Under the pieces are notes generated by a model that was given only the letters and a program-made list of their open reading frames with translations, was not told where the DNA came from and ran no database searches. From Hymenopellis radicata (lineage: Eukaryota; Basidiomycota; Agaricomycetes; Agaricales; Physalacriaceae): a DNA stretch of 64,000 nucleotides. The stretch covers positions 50,771 to 114,770 of the forward strand of contig JADNRX010000166.1 in the NCBI GenBank assembly GCA_015501595.1. The letters run 5' to 3'. The translations under genes were made by a program, and so were the position numbers. Positions 33,418-45,050 of the stretch are shown piece after piece. Every line of letters begins with the position of its first letter. Position 1 is the first letter of the stretch.

Positions 33418-34240
33418 AGAGCAATGCTCTGTACAGACAGACTGGGAGACATGTTGTGCATCCAGACTATTGCGCGAGCATCAAGTTTGTCCGCGTTCTT
33501 GAAAACGAGTCTGCCTTCGACGGCTTTCAGCGAACCGAGAGGAGTGTCAAGCAGACTGTCATTCGGGGGTGTGCCACCAGTCGTATGACGGCGAGCCTCC
33601 CAAAGGCAGGAAAACCGTCGTCGCGCGTAGCTCAGAGTGACATACGCCGGTTCAAAGGGATCGAATCCGATTGGAATCTGAAGGAACACTGTTACGCGTA
33701 ATGAGATAATGGGCTCCTATACAGACAGTCGGGGGAAAAGAGAGGAAGAAGATTGCTGGAGAAATACACAAGAAACGCGAGACCGCCAATGCAAGCTGCT
33801 ATTATCCCGCTGAGGTTGTGAAGGTATATGACCAGACCGACAAAGAATATGCCGAGAGACAGGTGCATGAGAACAGGAAGTAGACCGATTATAAGTGGCA
33901 CGTTCCACTTCTGAAAGCTGTCATTCCGGAATTGACGCGTGCGAGCACGATGCCTAGGCGACCCCGATGGGATTGCCATGTATTGGTGGATCCACTGTTT
34001 GATCAAGACCGTGATAAGCGCCGTCGTGAGGCTGAGCCCTAGGCTAGCAAACCACAGCCCATTAACGAAGAGATCACTCCTTTTGGCGTGGAAGGCAGAC
34101 GCGGCCTTCATAGTACAAGGCGGGGAAAGGTCATTCGGGGAGACACCCTTGGCAAGTTCAAATTGGAGATTGATCAACTCCAGGACTAGTATCGCCGTGC
34201 GGCGTGACTTCGCCGAATGCGCTGCGAAGAGATATTGCAA
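33418..34240 (-). pseudogene. DUF6535 family membrane protein fragment
   Basis: A minus-strand frame contains GLWFASLGLSLTTALITVLI, KQWIHQYMAIPSGSPRHRAR, TRQFRNDSFQKWNVPLIIGL, then LGIFFVGLVIYLHNLSGIIA. This is the multi-pass N-terminal domain (DUF6535) found in large expanded families of Agaricomycetes. A second frame (33405-33689) continues the family with DARAIVWMHNMSPSLSVQSI. The sequence then runs directly into oxidase exon 4 at 33417, out of frame. The 5' end is also incomplete: it reaches 34240 near the inner edge of arm B (34382) with no clear start exon. Function of the family is unknown. Confidence 0.75.
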
Positions 34241-34381
34241 TTTCTAACGAAAACTTGGAACTGGAAGAGAACCCCGTTAGTAGAAGCCTCGTTGAAAGAG
34301 GAGCGATTTACATGTAGAACAGTTTCCATTGGACGCGTGGTGGTGGTGGTAACGTCGAAGGAAAGGTGGAGGACGGAAACA

Positions 34382-35770
34382 GCAACCTGCCGAGACCCGA
34401 GGTTAACGGCATGATGCCGGATGATTAGATTAGATCGTTGACTTCTGCATCCGTCCAAACAACTTCAACTTGTACGCTTTTCCGGCGGCGTCGACGGGCT
34501 CTCGCAGGTCCCTGTACCTGAACGATGCTGGAAATATGCTTACTCGCGTATCTTGACGAAGGAATTTCTACGCCGCACCCTCTGGAGCCCACAAACCATG
34601 TTGTCTACGCGAGAGCTGTTCTATGTCGTGCGAACGCTTCAACTCAGATCACCCAGCTAAACGAGGTCGTTCCGCATCGAGCCTGAGTGCTTATTTTCCA
34701 AGTGTCTTCTCCCTCTGACCTGACCACAATGACATAGGCTTTTCCCTCTAGACAAGTTGAATGAGAACCCTCAGCCAGTGATCACCAGCCATGAACTTTC
34801 CTTCTCTCTCTTCAGCTCGGATTTCTACAGTGCTCTGTGATGTGCCGTTCAGTCATTCATGACATACGGGAGCTCGACGAGGACATCTTGGCAGACGTCT
34901 GACATTCACGAAGTGGCTGCGGCGATGAGCAGAAGTGGTGCAGACCACAAACCACCAACGGTTGCTTCAAGTTCGGTGATTCGATTCAGGTCCGTATATC
35001 GATGTGGCGATGCCATCCTTCAGCTGTCTGTCGGCTCACTCTTCTTCATTTCTTGAGGATAAGACCGTTTTTTTTCAATTCAGAGCGCCGTGAGGCCCTG
35101 TTACAATGTTACAATATTGATTCCGCCTACGCGTACTAATACCCCGACGGACCTGTTCACACATGTACCGTCTTACTCCCTGCCGTTGTTAACGGATTTG
35201 AGCAGAGCTATTTCCCGTCGTTGTGGACCGTGACAGGGGATCATGTATGTAGATGTGCCCTGCCCCCACAGGTCTATCCATTTTTGGCCCCATTCTATCC
35301 TCTTCCGTCTCCCGCTCGAACCGCACACTCGGATCTTAGGATAAAACTGTCTTCAAGTGCGTGCCCCATACCTAGTTGTATCACAGCGTCAAGTCTACTC
35401 TGATAACGCGGTCCTAGTATGAAACTTCGGCCTGGACATCACCGTATGGCGTTGGCGACACGTCTGCGTTGAAGATTGTTCTCGCAAAGACTTGCAACCT
35501 GCTCTATCTCGCTGTCATGCGATCAACTCGGTACCTAGGGGCGCTTCACCACCGGCGCCATGGTCCATCGCTGCACCCAGCTAATGACACCTGACGCCTT
35601 TTAGTCGCTTTTCATGGGGCGGCGCGGCGTCTATCGTAAATTGTGATCGGTGTTTTACTACGATGCGCCCTCTAAGCTCGTAGCGATCCTGTTCATGGTA
35701 TGGAGCTTACACAGCACCCGGACCCTGGACTTCGAATGAAGAGTATATAATGTGAATTTGCTTGTACGGT
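34382..35770. other. Non-coding 5' part of arm B
   Basis: Upstream sequence of P450 copy B, shared with arm A apart from the indels noted. No gene is called. Confidence 0.45.
35744..35750 (+). promoter_or_regulatory. TATA box of P450 copy B
   Basis: GAGTATATAATG lies 21-27 nt before the first ATG of the P450 and is also present in arm A. With a usual 25-35 nt TATA-to-start distance, transcription would begin near 35775, so the ATG at 35801 ([10 protein letters not shown]) may be the real start. Confidence 0.5.
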
Positions 35771-38199
35771 ATGGCATTGCCAACCCTCCACTTATCCAGC
35801 ATGATCCTCACGCCGCATACTATTGTTATCAGCTTCTCTGTCCTTGTTCTGTATCTGTCGTTCAAGTTCTACTGCAGGAGAAGCCGCATTGGAATGATTC
35901 GCGGTCCTCCAAGCCCTTCATGGCTTCTTGGTTAGTCCGTTTGTTCGTATTTTGTACAGTGAGGTTAAAGGACATGTTTCCGTGTGCACAGGACACCTCT
36001 ATATGCTTCGCCACACGAAGAATGTCGGTGACTACGAAGCTGCTTGGTACTGCGATTACGGAAGTACTTTTCGTATCGCTGGAGTGTTCAGCGTAAGCGC
36101 GTACGACTTCTGTACCAACGTCACACGCTGACAAGGTCATAGGAACCTGTGCTACTGGTGTCTGATCCTAAGGCCCTGCAGTACATTTTCCATGCCTCAG
36201 GCTATCAATTCGCCAAGTCTGTGGATATGAATCGTGTTATTGAAGCTATGCTCGGATGCGGCCTTGTGACAGCCATTGGTACGTTTCTCGATTCGCTTGT
36301 TCTTTATCTCTAGTAAGACATGTCCACCTAAGACAAGGATCACCAACGACAGCGTAAAATCTTGAATCCTGCATTTTCTGCTGTCCATCTTCGTTCTTAT
36401 CTTGACGTCTTCCAAGCGAGTGGCTCCAAGGTACGCTTCAAAGATCTCCGATTTCAAGGGCGTCCACTTACGCTGAACTTGTTAGCTTGTAGATAGGCTA
36501 AAGGAAACACTAAACGAGGGCGATGAGGTACAAAATATGCTTTCATGGACACAGAAAGCGACACTTGATATCATTGGCATCAGTAGGTTCTTGACTTTCC
36601 TATCAAATTCCCCCGCACCGACGAGCTTATTAGCTTCTTTCCGATACTCCTTTGGTGCTCTCGACAACGTGAAATCAGCCTTGGAAGAGGTTATGTGCAA
36701 TTTCTTGTAAGTATGTTGATTCTAATGCGATGTCAATCTCATATTTCGCGATTTCAGTTCCGGAGCTCAGTACTCTCCCTCGGCGTTGGATGTATTCCTC
36801 TTTCAAGGGGGTCTGTGCTATCTACCTGAGAGCTTCATGACAATACTGGCCAAGATTCCCACTAAGGAAAGCCTGAAATATCAAGGCTTTAGAAGTGCGA
36901 TGGAGGAGCATGCGCGCAGCATTTACAACCGCGAGCTTCAGCTGGTCAAGGACGGTAGCGGCGCTGAACAGGACAAAGATATCATCAATATTCTGGGTGA
37001 GATTTGTCCTTCTGACCTCCTCGGAGACGGCTTCGTAACCTCATTCAACAGCGCAATCGTCTTTGTCCGACGACAAAAATAGGAGAATGTCCGAGAACGA
37101 GATTGTCTCGCAAATGGCGTAGGCTCTCCTCTTCCATTATACTCGTATGTCGAAGATTGCCTGACACTCTTTTCATTCAACTTAGGACATTCATACTTGC
37201 CGGTCATGACACCACGGCCCACTCGTTAGCCTGGCTCCTGTACGAACTGAGTCGTCACCCGGAAGACCAGGATCGAATCAGGCAAGAGATACTACACGCG
37301 CGCAGTCGCACGACTGTCTTGACCTCAAGTGACTATGATGCGATGATTTGGCTTAACGCCTCAATCAAGGCAAGTACTCCCTTCGGATGGGACCGTCTAT
37401 GTATGCTGAATGTCAATGCCATGTTCAGGAAACTCTGCGTCTGCATCCATTTGTGCACACGCTCATTCGCGTGGCGCAACAGGATGATGTTCTTCCCCTT
37501 TTGAAGCCCATTAAGACCCGCGACGGGAAAGTACTGACAGAAATTCCCATCTCGAAAGGGCAAAGCATTCAGGCGTCAGTGTACATGTACAACAGGTATG
37601 CCTGTTCCTCCGAAACAACCCTCTTCGCGTATGACTCGTGAATGGCATCCAGAAATCCGATCGTGTGGGGCGACGATGTCGATAAGTGGAATCCGAACCG
37701 ATTCCTGGATGGGGATCATCGAGAGGCGGTTGGCGTGTTTTCCAATCTGTACGTGCTGTTTTTTGGTTTCACTGCTCCCGAGTCTCATATGTCTACTGCG
37801 CCACAGGTTGACATTCAGTTCGTCTGCTCTCTTTGCCTGCTATGACCACACTTACTAATGCGGCTTCAGGTTCTGGTGTCAGAGCCTGCATCGGGTATGT
37901 ACTTTTCAGTCCTGTTGACATACGCGGCTGTCATTGAATCGCGGGTATTTCTCCAGATGGCGCTTTGCGTAAGTCCTGAGTTTCACGAAACAATCACTAT
38001 CTCAGCTCCTTGTAGCGTCATGGAAATACAGGCAATCTGCGTCGAGCTTCTGAGCTCCTTTGAATTCTCTCTGCCAGAGGATGCCTCCGCTGTCATCCAT
38101 GGATCCGGCATCATCAATCTATTTCCCTTGCTTAAGGATCGGCCTGAGGATGGTATTCAGTTGACGCTACGTGTTTCTAGTCTTAAGCAGAAGGCCTGA
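35771..38199 (+). CDS. Cytochrome P450 monooxygenase, intact copy B
   Basis: Fifteen exons add up to 1650 nt, exactly 549 residues: 35771-35930, 35992-36092, 36143-36278, 36333-36430, 36486-36582, 36634-36706, 36758-36996, 37052-37118, 37186-37369, 37429-37595, 37653-37748, 37807-37817, 37870-37894, 37957-37968, 38016-38199. Features in order are a membrane anchor ([18 protein letters not shown]), the hinge [24 protein letters not shown] (C-helix), [20 protein letters not shown] (I-helix with oxygen-binding AGHDTT), KETLRLHP (ExxR), and [10 protein letters not shown]. The heme loop [14 protein letters not shown] carries the thiolate cysteine. The enzyme should sit on the ER and oxidise a small lipophilic substrate using a P450 reductase; the CYP family and substrate cannot be told from motifs. 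The intron at 37370-37428 is GC-AG. Exons 12 and 14 are 11 and 12 nt. Confidence 0.93.
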
Positions 38200-39162
38200 G
38201 GCGGTTGGACTTGGGTTGGACATATACGCGTCCCTTTATTAATTGAAGTTTTTTCATCATTTGCCCGCGACTCCCAACTTGCTCGAGTCCCACGTCTGCT
38301 TCGACGGCACCGAAGACGTCCGCCACTTGAAATGTCAGACTTTCACGTCATTGTCAGACCTCGGTGAGGGCCTCTACTACAAAACGAGTCATGGAGGGTA
38401 CGTATATGTCCTTTGAAGCAAAATAGGCCAGGACTCGATCTCTTGTGCCGCAGAGTATTAGAAGCGGCACAGCGCGCGTACACTGTACAGTGTCCACGCT
38501 CTCGGTATTGAACACGGTGAATTATGTACCGGAAAAGCAACACATCTTCTCGATCCGACACGCGTCACGACGGCACACACGAGACATCACTATATATGTA
38601 CTCGCGAATGTCCATATTCTTGGTTTTGGCAGCGGAGATACAATGGTGCAAGGTAGGCATATAATAGCGCCCGGACTGACACTGTCAAGACGCGGCACAT
38701 GAGGATGAAGGTACAAGACTTTGACCGACTGTGCGCCGCGTAGATGGACCTTCCGCGGGGTTTCCAAGGATGGCAGCTTTAGTTGGAATCATGTACCTGA
38801 ACTTACGACTATACGGTAACGCTACGATTGAGTGTATCAATTCGACAATTAACTGATGCATAGCGGACTCGAGAAATGTGAACAAAAACTGAGAAACCTT
38901 TCCAAGTACAGACATTCGGTTTGCCACACATCACGAACGTGCATACATGATGCTGACATTGTCTCCATTCACCAACCGCAATGGCCCTTCGACTTGAGAT
39001 GTGTTTCTATTGGAACCCCCATATAACGTTCTCATCACTGAAAGCGAATAGTACACGGTGGGTCTGGAAGGTAAGCATGTGCAACATTGACAGTTCCCAG
39101 CACGAACACACAAGGTCGCTGTCAAACCGATATTTTATTAGATCCACAACAAGTATACCGAG
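38200..39162. other. 3' flank of P450 copy B and oxidase duplication start
   Basis: Holds the end of arm B (to 38371), about 340 bp of unique sequence, then from 38712 the non-coding 3' flank of the oxidase duplication. No gene is seen. Confidence 0.45.
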
Positions 39163-40136
39163 CTACAGATGTGCAAGCGTGCCCTCAGCGGCAAGGTCCT
39201 TCTCCAGGTCGTACACCAGTCCAAGAACCTATCAACCCATCAGAAATACTTCCCAAGAACAGCCGAAATAGTACTCACATCTCTCGCACACCCAAAGGAC
39301 AGCGTGAAGCCACTTCCGCCGTGGCCATACGAGTGTATTATCCTACTCCCGTTTTTCCTCGTCTCCCGCTCAATGCGGACGTTGGTCCCACGGAACGGCC
39401 GCAGGCCCTGCACAAGCGGCGCGTCGGGATCGTATTCCGCGTTCTCCAGCCCCGGCACGAAGTTGTTGCACCGTGTGCGCATGCGCTGTATTTCTGGGCT
39501 GTCCATTTTGAGATCGAGGTTATATTCGTGCGGTTGGACAAGGCCTGCAGCCAAAGAGCGGTTAGAGACAGGCTGAAAATCAAAAACGCCCGGCGTACCT
39601 CCAAGGATGAGAATGTTGTCGTTGCGGGGGACGATGAACACAATGTCCTCGTCCTCTCCGCGCGTATTGTCATGAGTGACCACGAGCGCCTCGGTGACTT
39701 TGGGGAAGATTTTCCCATCGTTGACGACACGGACAAGCGCGCCACGGAGGGGGTAAACGCTCTTGTCCCCAGCGAGATCGTGCGATCCAAGACCAGTGGC
39801 GTTGATGATAATATCCGCATCATATTGCGCGAGAAGGGTGCCTTCTTGGAAGAGCAGGTCGCCCTCCACTTTCCGTGTATAGAGGCTGGCGCCCTTGCAA
39901 GTGACGACGAACTGAAGCCAGCGCATATACGCGTCGGTGTCGATCATAGGCGACATGTGCTGGTACGAGTCGACGACGCCGGCTTTTTTGTTGACTTGGT
40001 GGCGATGGATAAGACGAGGGTCGCGTTTAACGCCTTTGATCTGTACACGACACATGAGAAAATTGCAAGCGAATGCTGTCAAAAGTTTACAAACCTCAGA
40101 CGACATAGCCTGGATCTCATTCCATTTATCCAGCTG
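38712..40136. repeat. Direct duplication, copy B of the oxidase segment
   Basis: Partner of 31954-33417. It covers the 3' flank and exons 4 (part) to 7 of the complete oxidase. Confidence 0.9.
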
Positions 40137-40745
40137 GCCCGCATCGGCCATTTCTTCTAGCTTCTCGACAAAGAAGAAATTGGCCATGCCCATCTGCACG
40201 CCGTGGTCAAAGGCCTTCAAGTTGCCAACCGGGGGCATCCATTCCTGGAGTTTGTCGAAGATGTGGTACGAAGTCATGCACCAGTCTTTGGACTTTTCGA
40301 GGGAGATTACCTAGAGAATGACGGGTTAATGAAGGTCTATGTATAAGAGGTATTAAATGAACTAACGTCGGTGTGCTTTCCGCAGACAGCGGGAGGCCAC
40401 TCCCACCTGCATGTTTATGTTAAAATTATTTGTTGAATGGACAGAGCTGCACATACAGAGCGCCAGCGATCTGAGAGGCAATACGATCCTTCGGGTCGGC
40501 CCATTTGTCGGAGACTAGGGTTACTTTATATCCAGCATCCAAAAGCGCCCACGCAGTCTGTTTATACGCGTTCGTAAGTAACGAATACCAGAAGACGCGA
40601 AAGAGCTCACGGTGAAGCCCGTCACCCCGCCGCCAACAACTAGAACGCGCTTGTTCTTCGGTGTGGCTGACGACTGACCCCGTTCAAGAACGAGCTCGTT
40701 GTTGGTTTGGGCGAGGTGGAAGTTGGGAGTATATGCGAAAGACAT
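39163..40745 (-). CDS. FAD-dependent D-amino-acid-oxidase-like protein, complete copy B
   Basis: Seven exons join to 421 residues: 40611-40745, 40457-40557, 40367-40406, 40095-40310, 39599-40040, 39279-39544, 39163-39228. The N-terminus MSFAYTPNFHLAQ is followed by RVLVVGGGVTGFTTAWALLD, a Rossmann FAD-binding motif. Then come KVTLVSDKWADPKDRIASQI, WEWPPAVCG, SKDWCMTSYHIFDKL, IINATGLGSHDLAGDKSVYP and LRGALVRVVND, and GHGGSGFTLSFGCARDV near the C-terminus (compare the GHGG.G.T.S.G signature of D-amino-acid and D-aspartate oxidases). The expected reaction is oxidative deamination of a D-amino acid to a 2-oxo acid with hydrogen peroxide. Substrate identity is not predictable. A C-terminal peroxisome signal of the SKL type is absent (the protein ends AHL), so a cytosolic or other location is possible. 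A 357-codon antisense frame is a mirror artefact. Confidence 0.9.
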
Positions 40746-42312
40746 GTTGTTCAGAAGATGGTGATGTTCCTCCTCGCCATTCCTTGAGCTTTTATACTCC
40801 ATATTCGCGTAGTGCGTATAAGGTATCTTGTCTGGACTCTCGGAACATGATGCGGAAGGAGATGGGAGGAACAATGTTCGTGTGATGGACGGCGTCTAGC
40901 TCAGAGCATCTGACTCCAGATGCGCGCTAGCTGATGTTCAAAAGGATACGCTGCATGCTAAGTTGCATTATTAGGTGCCGAGTTTTTGCCCTCCGGCAGG
41001 ATGAAAGCTACGCGGTCTAAGAAGAAGCGAGATTCCCTTTCGAGGTTGCTAGCAGTGATTGGCATCGACAGATGATCGCGTTCCCGCGATGCAGCTTGGC
41101 TTGCGGAAAGTCCAGACTGTCAAGTAGTTCTAGTTGAATGTTACGGGCGTCCGGGCTCGCTCCGACATGCGATTCAAAACTTAAAGAGCTTCTAAAGCAA
41201 GGGTTAGCTGTGAAGGATTGTGAAGATGTTATGCAGACCAGTACATGACGAATAGACCTCAATTGCGTTGAGTACCCTCTCGGGCGGAGAAACATCAAAT
41301 CGCGTGATGTTACGTGACGCTAATATGTGGGTTGCGGTTACAGTCTAGACAGGCGTTCCGTACTGACGGGCCTGTATAGTAGACGCTTTGGCACGAAGAC
41401 ACAGAAAACATGATGATGGAAGAGGAAGAGAGAGAACTCCGATCACGATCACGATCGTGCGGAAGTTCAAGCTGCCCAGTCACGCGAGTTGCGCGAGGCG
41501 TCCGTTTTCCCGACAGTTTACTAACAGGCATCCGCTTTTCCGACAGTTTTACCACCATCGCATTGCTTGCTCGGACATTAGATGCTTTAATCACTGAATC
41601 CACCGCCTCTGAATGTTGTTTGAGCTCGTCCATTGCGGCAGCAGTACACCTTACCATCGATATGTCCACAATGCTTCATCACATCTCGAGCTCAAGCAAT
41701 AGCGCCCCAAGTGATGAGAAGTCTACGCACATGGCGCTCGACATTCTAGATAGAGTCGATTTAAAAAAATGAACGTGGCGCCACAGTCGAGACTTGTCAG
41801 TGCACTCGATACAACACTTGACGCCGAGTGCTCGGTGGCTCGAACAGCTACGCAACGACAATCAATATTCAACATCTCTGTGTCCGAGAATGCGACTTGG
41901 AATGGTACTGCTGACAAAAGATATCAGCGCAGATCATCACATTTGGGGAAAAACAGACTTCGAAGGAAAGCAATAGAACCAGAATTCGAGGCGTCTCGTT
42001 GAAGCGTGAAATAAACTTAGGCCATTCCTTTGATCAACGATATCACTTACTGGGATCCATTCGGACTACTTCGGCGTGAATATCGACGTAGACTCAAGAG
42101 GTGGTGTCATGAAAGTTTAGCGATCATGGACATTACCTCCAAACCGAAGGCGTATTCAAATTCAGTCGACTGCTGAAGGTCGTCCGTTCATAACAACGAA
42201 GAGATCATAAAAAAATCGTTTCATAGCAAGTATCAGAAAAAGACGACATCGAGCTCTTAAATTAGGAATCAATAAAAGCAAAACAATCATATGTCTGTAA
42301 CACGCAGCGATG
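40746..42312. other. Intergenic, no supported gene
   Basis: About 1.6 kb between two minus-strand genes. Overlapping open frames of up to 120 codons exist on both strands around 41310-41770, but show no domain or splice pattern. An AT-rich stretch with several A/T runs lies at 42200-42290. Confidence 0.4.
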
Positions 42313-45050
42313 TCACCGTTTTGTAGCTTGCTGCTGCTGTTGCTAACACAATCCACATCAGCTCATCAAGTCCCCACAGTAGAACAGAGGAGCAGGCTCA
42401 CCAAAATCGACATCAGAGCTTGAAGACTAGGCTGCGCTGGGGGCGGCGTATTAACCGAGCCAGGATACGAGGCCGGCTGTTGTCCTTGTTGCAAGATAGC
42501 CATGATCCCAGGCGGAAGCGTTCCTGGCGGAGGAGGTGCCGAACCGGGCTGTGGAGTCGATGTCGCGGGAGGTGGATAGGCTCCAGGATATGGCGGCATC
42601 GCGGACTGTGGTGGCATGGGGGGCGGCATGCCCGGCTGATGTGGAATGCCACCAAAGTAATTCGGGGGCGTCGGCGCTGCTGGGGGAGCTGACGGCATTG
42701 TGCTCGGAGGCGTAGGAGCTGCTGGTTGTTTGAGAGCTGCCAATAACTAGAGAGGACTGTCAGCCAAAGTCATGTGTGTGGCGAGGAGACTGGTTACCTG
42801 TTGAACTTTCCGTGCTTGTTCTACTCGATCATCCGCTCCCTAGAAAGCAGTTAGTTCACGTACACAAACCTCAGAGGCTCTTCTCACTGTTGGTGGTAGG
42901 GTATGAGGGGGCTGCTGGACGGGCGGTGGAGGTGGAGGCGGCTGGCCATAATTCGATGGACCACCATAACTTTGGGGAGCCCCACCGTAATGGCCTGATG
43001 GAGGGCCGCCATAGACTGAAGGGGGAGGTCCTCCACCGCCGCCAGCACCATAGGGTGGCCCGTATCCACCACGATCACTATCATTATAGCGGTCATTATA
43101 TCCACCGCGGTCACTGTACCCACCACGCGCTCCGCCCCTGGTAGGCCGCTCGCCATATCCTTCGTCCCGTGGGCGTTGACGATCTCGGTCTCGGTGGTCA
43201 AATTCATCATCTCTGTTGTCTCGAGGGCCGCCGCCACCACCACGACCTCCTCGGCCTCGACCACGTCCTCTCCCACCGCCACGACCGTCGTGATCGCCAC
43301 TAATTGAGACGTCAGAAAACGGGTATTGATCACTACTTGGAAAAGACAGTCTCACCGATGTCCGCCGGTGCCGTTCGCCTCAGCTGCAGTGTCCCAAGCA
43401 AAGACTATATCCATGACGCCGTCTTGTAGTCCTTGGTGGCGCAGACGATCATGTGCTTCGAAGCATGCCTGGGAAAACGTTGAAAAGTGATAGCCAAGGA
43501 AGAAAATAAACACATACTCTAGTATCGTAGTATTCGACGTAACGAGAGCTGACGATCAGGTAAATATCAGTGGGCAGCAGCCTAGATGATTCGCTTACTC
43601 TATGCGATTACCGACTGACCGAACGCTCTTAACATCGCCGAACTGTTGGAATTTGCGGCGGACTTCATTGTCGTCGATGGGTTGACCTGATGGCGAACTG
43701 CGTAGGGTAACTTGAAGCGATCCCTGCATTTCCTAAATGTTGTAAACGTTCATGTCGCGGAGATAACAGGAGGATCCTACAATATTTTTTGCATCCTTTG
43801 AGTCGTCTCGAGGAAGTGAGTAATGGACATCGATCTGAGTACTAATGAGACAACGAAAAGAAATTCAAAATTCAATAAGCTCACAGGTCGCCCACTTATC
43901 TCGGTGTCTTGTAGTCGTTCTCGTGCACGTTCTGCTGCACGAAGATCAAACTGCGCATTGATCAATATCTGTTCTTAAATTTCATTATGTGTTGACGTAC
44001 ATAGGTGACAAACACCATCCCCCGTGTGGAGATTAAATCAAAAAACGTCTTGATGTCCCCATGTTCTTCGAACGAGCGACGCACGTCGTCACTGTTGGTT
44101 TCATACTGACGCAGGATGAGCTGAGACATTTTTGCGACTGGACGCGGAAGCTTGCCTTAATGTTACGGATGAACAGGGTCCGACAAGGACGTTCGCGTTG
44201 GATTCTTTCTTCGATAATTGAATCGTGAACCTTGTCCTCTCTGTCTTTGCGAGGCGGTGGTGGAGGGCGCCTCGCGCCACCTTGTCCATAACCAGTGCCT
44301 TCAGCATCGTACGATCCTGATTGGTCTAACACGATAAACAAGTAGTGAGATTGACGTTCCAAAAAGAGAAAGATGAGACGAATATAGACAAGGCGCAGCC
44401 GAATGAATGGGATGACGGACACGTAAGGGATTATCCGCCCGGGCGCTTAGATTTCAGATCCAATGAAATCTCAGTTAGACGCTGATTTAGGCAGCAGCAG
44501 GCTCAGCGCTCAAGTTCCATCAATGAGAGACTCAACGCCACATAGAAGCGATCGCGCAGACAATATGAAAGTAGATCGTGGTCGTTTCCCATTTACGCGC
44601 CTTATACAGACTGACGGATAAAGAAGGCAGACCGCCACCAAGACTAAAGGCTCCCGGCTGGCTTAAACTTTGAATCTTAGATGTTAGCGTACCTTCATAC
44701 TTGTTGTTGTATCCCGGAGCTGCCGCGTATCCTGAAGAGTTCATAGGAGGATAAGGGGCTAACGACGAGCCTGGTCCATAGTTCTGATAATATGGGTCTT
44801 GGGGAGGCGCCTGAGGTTGCATGTTCCCGTAGCCACCATAACCCATGTCAGGAGGAGGCTGATCATAGGCATTATAGTTTCCGTTCATTTTTCCCGACTG
44901 GAAGGAATTGTGACCGCCGCCGCGCCCACGCCCTCCACGTCCACCTCCTCGATAGCCACCCCGATGCGACCTGTCTGGACCAAAGCCCGATGGCGGTGAG
45001 GCACCACCGTGTCGCATGGGGCTCTCTCCGTACGGATGATGGCGATTCAT
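42313..45050 (-). CDS. Mei2-like RNA-binding protein, two RRMs and RGG/Pro-rich tail
   Basis: The N-terminus MNRHHPYGESPMRHGG is followed by a Gly/Arg-rich stretch and a Pro/Tyr-rich segment. After a long intron (44326-44692, 367 nt) come DQSGSYDAEGTGYGQGG and the first RRM: RTLFIRNIKYETNSDDVRRS, EEHGDIKTFFDLISTRGMVF, FDLRAAERARERLQDTEISG, IDVHYSLPRDD. The second RRM follows (LQVTLRSSPSGQPIDDNEVR, FQQFGDVKSVRS). The motif order matches tandem RRM1-RRM2 of Mei2-like proteins. The tail is a glycine-arginine-rich region, then GPPSGHYGG-type and Pro-rich segments, ending QQQQQATKR (stop 42313-42315, last intron 42343-42401). The intron inside RRM1 (44106-44155) begins with GC. An RNA-binding regulator of mRNA or noncoding RNA is likely. 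An upstream in-frame extension to 45263 is probably 5' UTR. Confidence 0.82.

Larger units (their letters stand above)
34382..38371 (+). repeat. Right arm of the inverted duplication
   Basis: The reverse complement of 21877-25697. It is about 170 bp longer because of extra sequence, chiefly about 34,690-34,872 and a smaller piece near 35,090-35,150. Contains the intact P450. Confidence 0.92.

Noticed and set aside
32858..33502. Long plus-strand frame opposite truncated oxidase copy A
   Set aside because: A mirror of oxidase exon 5, as in the complete copy.
39087..40160. 357-codon plus-strand open frame
   Set aside because: It is antisense to exons 5-6 of the oxidase, whose own frame has all family motifs and splice signals. 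Long mirror frames are common opposite GC-rich coding exons.
41310..41770. Overlapping frames on both strands around an Arg/Ser-rich segment
   Set aside because: The two strands give equally long frames, there is no domain, and the apparent RS composition comes from GATCAC-type simple sequence.
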